From an uncultured Lachnospiraceae bacterium (GTDB lineage Bacteria; Bacillota; Clostridia; Lachnospirales; Lachnospiraceae): 64,000 nucleotides of DNA. Under the pieces are notes generated by a model. The model was given only the letters and a program-made list of their open reading frames with translations. It had not been told where the DNA came from and searched no databases. The stretch lies in contig CAJUMB010000004.1 of NCBI GenBank assembly GCA_910587105.1, positions 45,719 to 109,718 on the forward strand, written 5' to 3'. Shown here one piece after another: positions 58,097 to 64,000 of the stretch. Position numbers and translations under genes: made by a program. Positions within the stretch are counted from its first letter, which is position 1; every line of letters begins with the position of its first letter.

Positions 58097-61059
58097 ACAG
58101 AATTTCCTCCTGTTTTTATTAATAATCCGGCGATAGCCTCGCAGATCTCATCATACATGCAAAGCAGTGTGGGATGGCAGCGCCGGATGTATTCTGTGTC
58201 ATTGTTCTTTCCGGCCTGTTCCAGAAGCAGCGCCTGTTCTGCAAGCCGTTCTGCACCAATTGTCATAGACGTGCTCTTTAATGCATGTACCTTGACCGTA
58301 TAATCTTCCCAGTTGGCGTCCTCATACAGGGAGATAATTTCTTTCTTTTTTTCTCCGGCCTGTGAAGAGAACATTTCAAGCATTTCCAGATAAAAGCTTT
58401 CTTCCCCGCAGCAGTAATCCAAACCCAACTGTACATTGACACCGATTTGAGAGAGTGAGATGAAGGACGGGGAAGACCCGCCTGCAAGAGCAGCATCCTT
58501 TTGAGGAACGCTCTCTTCCTGTGCATAATCTTTTGAAACATCTTGTGCCGGTGCAGTCTCTTCTGGGATATCTGGTTTTGGTGATGTCCTTTCCGGGATA
58601 TCCTCTTTCGGTACAGTTTCTTTTGAGATATGTGCTGCCGGTACGTTTTTTTCTGGGCTGTCTGTTTCTGGTTTAGTTTCCCCTGCAGCAGTTGTTTTCG
58701 GCAAAGATTTTTCCGGAATATCTGTTTCTGGTACAGTTTCTACTGAGACGTCTTCTTTTGGCAAGATTTTTTTTCGGCTGTCTGCTTTAGGTATGATTTT
58801 TTCCAAAACGCTCTTTTTGGATATTTTTTTATCCAGGCGGTTCCTTTTCTGCAGAATATTTTTTTGCGCAGCCTTTTTCGGAATATTTTCTGGCGAAGAT
58901 TCTTTTTCGGGTACAGGAGTATCGGATTCTGGTACAGCATTCGGAATCTTCTTCTGAGGAACGGTGTCTTTTGATGGACTGTCTGGGTTCACAGGCGCTT
59001 CATTGTACTGGACGCATTCTTCAGGCAGTACTTTGCGGAGCACACGCTCCAGAACAGTATGCTCAATGGGCTTGGGGATAAATTCTGTGAATCCCTCGTT
59101 CCGGAACATTTCTCTTGCGCCGCTGATAGTATTGGCAGTCAGGGCAATCACCGGACGTTCCCGATAAATTCCGTTGTTGATTTCACGGAGCTGCTTCATG
59201 GTCTGTACACCGTCAAAGCCCGGCATCATATGATCTAGGAAAACAATATCATAGGAAGTGTCAGCGCATCGTTCTAACGCCTCTTTTCCGCTGAGACAAG
59301 TATCCACCTGTATCCCATAGCTGTCCAAAACCCCTTTTGCAACCACAAGGTTCATTTCCTCGTCGTCAACAGCCAGGACCCGGACTCCCTGGCAGGAAAA
59401 TGGCCTGCGGCCTGCAGCCTGTGCTTCTCCAAATTCATTTGCAGTGGCTTCGCCGTTTAGAAGATTCACAACAGAGAGGGCAAAAAACGGTTTTCGTATC
59501 ACCAGAAGCTTACTGTTTCTGTCCAGCATAAACTTCTGCTCGACGATCACAACTACCTGGATTGTGTCAGTCAAATCCTCATAATAAGAGCTGTTCTCTT
59601 CGTACTCAGACTGTGAGATAAATACATGGGTCAGGGTATGGCTGCGCATCAGTTTGAGCAGTCCGTCAAAATTGTGGGCTTTATATCCCTCAATGCCAAG
59701 TCCTTCTACCATATGTAGGATCATATTGTCATAATATTTTTTGACCTCATCGCTGTTGAATCTTTCCGGGCGGAAATAACAAGCGATGCACAGCTTCTCC
59801 GGATGAGAGACCACTATAGCTGGTGTGTCGTCCTCAATTCCCTGAGGGATGGTGATATGGACCTGAAGGCCCTGCTGTTCCTCGCTGTCGAAAAAGAAAA
59901 ACCCACCCATGGCATCCAGCAGGCCCCGGGCAATGGGAAGGCCTAAGCCCAGCCCTCCTGCAAAACGGCTGCTTCCACTGTCGACCTGGTAAAAATCGTC
60001 ACACATCTGTTCAATCTGAGTCTCTGTCATGCCGATCCCAGTATCATAAATATCTATGATCAGATTGATTCCGTAACTTTCACGCCGATATCCAATACAG
60101 ACATTGATGCCGCCTTCTTCCGTGAATTTGAGGGAATTCTCCAGCAGGATTTTCAAGACATGGGAGATTTTCTCCACATCTCCAATCAGGACCGCCGGTA
60201 TAGAAGGGTCGATATCAAATACCATCTCCAGATGACTTCTATTACTCTGCATGGCGGTCATTGTAATGATATCATTGAGAGCTGAAGTGATCATATAAGG
60301 TCTTTGGGCCGGTACCAGCGTTCCCTCTACAATCTCTGTATAGTCCAGCATATTATTGATCTGATTGGACAAACGTTTTCCTGCTATTTGTATGGAAAAC
60401 ACATCTGTCTGAATTTCCGGTGGAATGTCTTTGTCTAATAGGACACCGCTGATTCCGAGTACCATGTTGATGGGTGTGCGGAGTTCGTGGGATACATTCG
60501 ACAGAAAGCCCGCATTCTGCCGGCTTGTTTTTTCCAGTTTTGTAATGATGCCGTTATACCTTTTCTTTACCTCATGCCTTCTGTTGATCCGGTATTTTGC
60601 AATTGATACTGTACCCGCCGTTATCATGATGCCGATCATTAAACGGAGGATATTCAGAGTACCCATATGGTGATTGATGGTGTGCAGGATAAAAAAATGA
60701 TACAGAAGTACCAGTATATATAGGCCGAACGCCATATATAACAGACGCTTTTTGTCAAACATGGAAAAAATAAAGATTACGATACATGCCACGGCAGGTA
60801 TATCAAAAAGGGTGCTGCTGTGTACTCCAAAGAAGAAAAATCCAATCATCAGTAATCCAGAACATAGATTTTCATAAAAGGTTCCTGAACCGGTCCTTCC
60901 AATGTGAAGACACCACACGAGAGAATTACCGATTAAAATGACAGGAACCATCCAAGCTTCCCAGGACATGGCTATTATGATTAAGATCAGCATCACACCG
61001 AATATACTGACGACACTGGCTAAAAGCAGGTGAATACTGGTCTGTTCCTCTGTTCTCAT
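58090..61059 (-). CDS. Hybrid sensor kinase with receiver and HPt domain
   Basis: A 989-residue membrane kinase. About six hydrophobic helices (10-155) precede HisKA with H191 (FLSNVSHELRTPINMVLG) and a HATPase domain (LKILLENSLKFT, IDIYDTGIGMTETQ, GLGLGLPIARGLLD). A degenerate receiver-like segment (about 425-545) lacks a clear phospho-Asp; then comes a normal receiver with D609 (VFLDHMMPGFDG). A hydrophilic linker of about 170 residues rich in Pro, Lys and Glu (about 690-860; VPETDIPEKSLPK-like units) leads to an HPt domain with H925 (HALKSTSMTIGAERLA). So it can pass phosphate from kinase to receiver to HPt and on to another receiver. ATG 61059 follows CTGGAGGAACA and overlaps the receiver gene by 4 bases. 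Confidence 0.9.
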   Translation of the reverse strand: MRTEEQTSIHLLLASVVSIFGVMLILIIIAMSWEAWMVPVILIGNSLVWCLHIGRTGSGTFYENLCSGLLMIGFFFFGVHSSTLFDIPAVACIVIFIFSMFDKKRLLYMAFGLYILVLLYHFFILHTINHHMGTLNILRLMIGIMITAGTVSIAKYRINRRHEVKKRYNGIITKLEKTSRQNAGFLSNVSHELRTPINMVLGISGVLLDKDIPPEIQTDVFSIQIAGKRLSNQINNMLDYTEIVEGTLVPAQRPYMITSALNDIITMTAMQSNRSHLEMVFDIDPSIPAVLIGDVEKISHVLKILLENSLKFTEEGGINVCIGYRRESYGINLIIDIYDTGIGMTETQIEQMCDDFYQVDSGSSRFAGGLGLGLPIARGLLDAMGGFFFFDSEEQQGLQVHITIPQGIEDDTPAIVVSHPEKLCIACYFRPERFNSDEVKKYYDNMILHMVEGLGIEGYKAHNFDGLLKLMRSHTLTHVFISQSEYEENSSYYEDLTDTIQVVVIVEQKFMLDRNSKLLVIRKPFFALSVVNLLNGEATANEFGEAQAAGRRPFSCQGVRVLAVDDEEMNLVVAKGVLDSYGIQVDTCLSGKEALERCADTSYDIVFLDHMMPGFDGVQTMKQLREINNGIYRERPVIALTANTISGAREMFRNEGFTEFIPKPIEHTVLERVLRKVLPEECVQYNEAPVNPDSPSKDTVPQKKIPNAVPESDTPVPEKESSPENIPKKAAQKNILQKRNRLDKKISKKSVLEKIIPKADSRKKILPKEDVSVETVPETDIPEKSLPKTTAAGETKPETDSPEKNVPAAHISKETVPKEDIPERTSPKPDIPEETAPAQDVSKDYAQEESVPQKDAALAGGSSPSFISLSQIGVNVQLGLDYCCGEESFYLEMLEMFSSQAGEKKKEIISLYEDANWEDYTVKVHALKSTSMTIGAERLAEQALLLEQAGKNNDTEYIRRCHPTLLCMYDEICEAIAGLLIKTGGNSVC

Positions 61060-61418
61060 TGTTCCTCCAGTCCTTTTGCAACCCGCTTCAGCAGATCCTG
61101 TGGGAAAAACGGTTTTTTCAGATAGTTGACTGCACCCAGGTTGATCGCAGTCCGAACGTCCTCTTCATATCCGGATGCCGTCAAAAAAATCACAGGTATC
61201 TTCACCGTAGAATTTTTTATGTGCTTAAAAGTTTCGATACCGTTCATCTGGGGCATTGCTATATCAAGAAGAATCAGATCAACCATTTCGGTTTCGATCA
61301 TTTCAAGCGCTTCTTTCCCTGATTCTGCAAGGAGTACGTCATAATATTTCTCTAGGATCATCTTTGTCCTTTTCAAATTCATTGTGTCGTCATCCACGAC
61401 CAAAATACGTTTCTGCAT
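61056..61418 (-). CDS. Stand-alone receiver protein of the phosphorelay
   Basis: A 120-residue single REC domain: ILVVDDDTMNL (acidic pocket), the phospho-Asp in LILLDIAMPQMNG, threonine in IFLTASG and lysine in YLKKPFFP. There is no output domain, so it acts as a phosphate shuttle or by protein-protein contact. The start at 61418 follows GTAGGAGGCAGAGT. It is the first gene of the operon and its stop overlaps the next start. The HPt protein downstream is the natural partner. Confidence 0.93.
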   Translation of the reverse strand: MQKRILVVDDDTMNLKRTKMILEKYYDVLLAESGKEALEMIETEMVDLILLDIAMPQMNGIETFKHIKNSTVKIPVIFLTASGYEEDVRTAINLGAVNYLKKPFFPQDLLKRVAKGLEEQ

Positions 61419-61482
61419 ACTCTGCCTCCTACATTTACTTTTAGTTATTATGGAAGGGGCTGCGGAAAACCCCATAAGGTCT

Positions 61483-61511
61483 ATTTTAAAGCAGGACCGG
61501 AATAAAATCAA
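61483..61511 (-). promoter_or_regulatory. Promoter of the phosphorelay operon
   Basis: On the minus strand: TTGATT, a 17-base spacer and TAAAAT, about 65 bases before the receiver gene. The rest of the 245-base divergent gap shows no gene. Confidence 0.65.
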
Positions 61512-61663
61512 GCCCAAAGCATTGTCAAAAAATAAATATGCAGTACTCTGCAAAGGGGTGGGGCATCAGATTTTCGAAGGAAATGATATTGTTCACATAT
61601 TTAACAAACTTATCTGTTATAGTCTGGATATATCGTATATAATGGTCAGCAGGAGGGAGAGCC

Positions 61664-62344
61664 ATGGAACAGTTGAAGATACTTGTGGTTGATGATGAAA
61701 GCAGGATGAGGAAGTTAGTAAAAGATTTTCTGGTGAAAAATGGATTTCAGGTGATAGAGGCTGAAAACGGCGCGGAAGCGGTGGACATTTTCTTTGAGGA
61801 AAAAGACATTGCGCTGATGATTCTGGATGTGATGATGCCAAAGATGGATGGCTGGGAAGTATGCCGGGAGATCCGCCAGTATTCTAAAGTCCCTATTATC
61901 ATGCTGACGGCCCGGGGTGACGAGAGGGATGAGCTTTTGGGATTTGAGCTGGGTGTGGATGAATATATTTCGAAACCCTTCAGCCCGAAGATTCTGGTTG
62001 CCAGGGTGGAGGCTATTTTAAGGCGGACGAATCTTGCCAATCAGGAGGAGGTTTTGGAGGCGGGGGGGATCTGTGTCAACAAGGCGGCCCACCAGGTGAC
62101 TTTGGATGGAAAACCCATGGAATTGAGCTATAAAGAATTTGAACTCCTGTCTTATTTTGTAGAGAACGAGGGAATTGCTCTTTCCAGGGAGAAAATTCTG
62201 AATTCCGTATGGAATTATGATTATTTCGGCGATGCAAGGACAATTGACACACATGTAAAAAAACTCCGCAGTAAAATGGGAGAAAAAGGAGAATTGATTA
62301 AAACAGTATGGGGGATGGGCTACAAATTCGAGGCAGGGAAATAA
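61664..62344 (+). CDS. OmpR-family response regulator (VanR-like)
   Basis: A 226-residue DNA-binding regulator. Receiver residues are in ILVVDDESRMRKLV, the phospho-Asp in ILDVMMPKMDGWEVC and the lysine in YISKPFSP; the winged-helix effector domain has KPMELSYKEFELLSYFVEN, DYFGDARTIDTHVKKLRSKMG and GMGYKF. ATG 61664 follows GCAGGAGGGAGAGCC. A TATAAT at 61638-61643 may be its -10, with a poor -35. The sensor kinase gene overlaps its 3' end. Target genes cannot be told from the window. Confidence 0.94.
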   Translation: MEQLKILVVDDESRMRKLVKDFLVKNGFQVIEAENGAEAVDIFFEEKDIALMILDVMMPKMDGWEVCREIRQYSKVPIIMLTARGDERDELLGFELGVDEYISKPFSPKILVARVEAILRRTNLANQEEVLEAGGICVNKAAHQVTLDGKPMELSYKEFELLSYFVENEGIALSREKILNSVWNYDYFGDARTIDTHVKKLRSKMGEKGELIKTVWGMGYKFEAGK

Positions 62345-63837
62345 AGTATTCAATCCGGAACCAGCTGGCCCTGATTTTTATCGGCATGACGCTTCTGTCA
62401 GTGGCTGTGATTGCTGTGGTCAATGGGTTCTTTCTGGAGGAATACTATATTTCCAAAAAGATAATTGTGTTGAAAGAGGCTTACAGCAGTCTGGACAGTT
62501 TTGATGTGGAACTGGACCAGGCAGCCGCAGGTGAGATGGTAAATGTACCAGTGCCCAGTGAACTGAAAAAGTCTTCCTGGGAGAATAACCTGACCTGGAT
62601 TATTACCAACCAGCAGGGGCGGGCATTGATTTATAATGTTCAGGAACGGGATGTGGACCGGATGGAGGCCAGTCTGTTCGGCTATCAGACGGGAATTGAT
62701 GAGGAGAGAAAAGAAGTTCTCAGGCAGACAGATCATTATGTGATCCAGAAAAGCCTGGACCGGACATCCAGTATGCGGTATCTGGAACTTTGGGGGGAAT
62801 TCAGCAACGGCAATTCCTGCATGATACGTTCCCCTCTGGAGAGTATCCGGGAGAGCGCATCTATTTCCAATATGTTTTATATTTATGTGGGGATTGTCAT
62901 CATCATTGTCAGCGGTATCATTATCTGGCTGATTACCAATCATCTGACCAAACCTATCTCCGAACTGACAGCCATTTCCCAGCGTATGGCCGCGCTGGAT
63001 TTCCACACAAAATACCGGAGCCGCCACAGCAATGAGGTAGATTTGCTGGGGGAAAATTTCAACAGGATGTCCGAGCAGCTGGAGCGGACTATTTTAAAAC
63101 TACAGACAGCAAATAAACAGCTGGAGCAGGATATTGCTGAAAAAGTAAAAATTGATGAAATGAGAAAAGAGTTCCTGAATAATGTATCTCACGAGCTGAA
63201 AACGCCCATCGCTCTGATCCAGGGGTATGCAGAAGGATTAAAAGACAACATTATGGACGATGTGGAGAGCAGGGAATTTTACTGTGAAGTCATTATGGAC
63301 GAGTCTTCCAAAATGAATATTATGGTGAAAAAGCTTCTGACTTTAAATAAACTGGAATTTGGGTACGATGAACTGCTTATGGAACGCTTCGACATCATAG
63401 CACTTATAAAAGGAATGCTGCAGAATTCGGAAATACTCATTCAGCAGAGGGAGGCGCAGATTCAATTCGACGAAAATCAGGCTCCTGTGTATGTGCGGGC
63501 GGATGAATTCAAAATTGAGGAAGTGGTGACCAATTTTTTCACCAATGCATTGAACCATCTGGATTATGAACGGATTGTCGCTGTGAATGTGTACAGGCAG
63601 GGAGGCAAAGCGCGTGTTACAGTTTTTAATACCGGCAATCCCATACCTGAAGATGCCCTGGAACATGTATGGGAAAAATTTTACAAAGTGGATAAAGCCC
63701 ATACCAGGGAATATGGGGGCAGCGGCATTGGACTTTCCATTGTGAAGGCCATTATGGAATCCCATCATGAGAGCTGCGGGGTGGAAAACTGTGAAAATGG
63801 TGTGATGTTCTGGTTTGAACTGCCTCTGGAGGAGTGA
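62308..63837 (+). CDS. Sensor histidine kinase (VanS-like)
   Basis: A membrane kinase partner of the preceding regulator. One helix near the N-terminus (LALIFIGMTLLSVAVIAVVNGFF) and one at about 190-212 (IYVGIVIIIVSGIIIWLI) enclose an extracellular sensing domain of about 150 residues. HAMP, HisKA (FLNNVSHELKTPIALIQGYAEGL) and HATPase (VVTNFFTNALNHL, GGSGIGLSIVKAIME) follow. ATG 62308 overlaps the regulator by 37 bases and has no strong ribosome site. The conserved part begins at about KYSIRNQL, so a non-ATG start near 62341 is possible. The ligand is unknown. Confidence 0.9.
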   Translation: MGDGLQIRGREIKYSIRNQLALIFIGMTLLSVAVIAVVNGFFLEEYYISKKIIVLKEAYSSLDSFDVELDQAAAGEMVNVPVPSELKKSSWENNLTWIITNQQGRALIYNVQERDVDRMEASLFGYQTGIDEERKEVLRQTDHYVIQKSLDRTSSMRYLELWGEFSNGNSCMIRSPLESIRESASISNMFYIYVGIVIIIVSGIIIWLITNHLTKPISELTAISQRMAALDFHTKYRSRHSNEVDLLGENFNRMSEQLERTILKLQTANKQLEQDIAEKVKIDEMRKEFLNNVSHELKTPIALIQGYAEGLKDNIMDDVESREFYCEVIMDESSKMNIMVKKLLTLNKLEFGYDELLMERFDIIALIKGMLQNSEILIQQREAQIQFDENQAPVYVRADEFKIEEVVTNFFTNALNHLDYERIVAVNVYRQGGKARVTVFNTGNPIPEDALEHVWEKFYKVDKAHTREYGGSGIGLSIVKAIMESHHESCGVENCENGVMFWFELPLEE

Positions 63838-63880
63838 CGAAGGTTAATAGCATTCTGTGTAGAAGATGAATATACTATAC

Positions 63881-64000
63881 TAGAGCGTGTTTGAAAATTG
63901 CTTTATGTCAACCGTGCGTCACAATTTGTACCCAAGGGTATGATATGGGAGATTTGTTCCGCATGAGGGCGCTGTAGCGGGCTACAGCAACCGAATAAGG
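63881..64000. mobile_element. MITE-like element cut by the window end
   Basis: TAGAGCGTGTTTGAAAATTGC opens the element, which follows the copy at 10983 in reverse orientation almost base for base (GACATAAAGC, ACGCACGGTTGAC, AACAAATCTCCCA read on the other strand), with an added GTACCCAAGGGTATGATAT palindrome. The far end lies outside the window. Confidence 0.82.

Overview
The window looks like a chromosomal segment from a spore-forming, anaerobic, low-to-moderate G+C Firmicute, most likely of the Lachnospiraceae (Clostridia). The reasons are the sporulation genes (spoIIGA-sigE, spoIIM, a spoVB-like flippase), strong AGGAGG ribosome sites with frequent TTG and GTG starts, an electron-bifurcating type of lactate oxidation operon (lactate dehydrogenase with EtfAB), a T-box leader in front of thrS, and a one-piece tmRNA. 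No species name is claimed. I see no rRNA, tRNA, CRISPR array or complete transposase gene.

Layout. 1-3.5 kb is the end of a fatty-acid synthesis operon (accC tail, fused accDA, a FabK/nitronate-monooxygenase-like flavoprotein, a FabT-like MarR regulator). 3.6-7.4 kb is a methionine-type ABC importer whose lipoprotein fuses two different solute-binding folds. 7.4-11.3 kb is an AT-richer accessory island: a DUF262/DUF1524 (GmrSD-like) restriction-type gene and a candidate Panacea-type toxin-antitoxin pair whose second gene was cut by a small TA-targeting repeat. 11.3-19.8 kb is a lactate regulon (permease, FAD lactate dehydrogenase, EtfB, EtfA, an acyl-CoA dehydrogenase homologue, lactate racemase, and a FadR-type GntR regulator with matching operators near the promoter). 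20-24.8 kb holds a heptad-repeat coiled-coil gene, T-box-thrS, aroE and aroD. 24.8-33.7 kb mixes sporulation (spoIIGA-sigE, spoIIM, spoVB) with rny, xerD and a DAHP synthase. 33.7-37 kb is the isc operon with mnmA; a P-type ATPase and a PHP phosphatase follow. 40.5-48.9 kb is lower glycolysis (gapA, pgk, tpiA, gpmI, eno) with hom and greA between. 49-53.4 kb is secG, rnr, a cell-wall-binding SGNH protein, smpB and ssrA. 53.7-64 kb has a cyclophilin lipoprotein, a flavodoxin, a tightly overlapping three-gene phosphorelay on the minus strand and a VanRS-like two-component pair.

The two most unusual things are (i) a family of short palindromic elements (eight copies or remnants, full length about 160-180 bp) with ends TAGAGCGTGTTTGAAAAT, where one copy can be removed on paper to restore a longer toxin reading frame with a duplicated TA, and two remnants provide the stop codons of sigE and spoIIM; and (ii) a minus-strand phosphorelay made of a lone receiver, a hybrid kinase with an HPt domain and a second hybrid kinase that carries a complete DegV (fatty-acid-binding) domain at its C-terminus, all overlapping by 4-7 bases.
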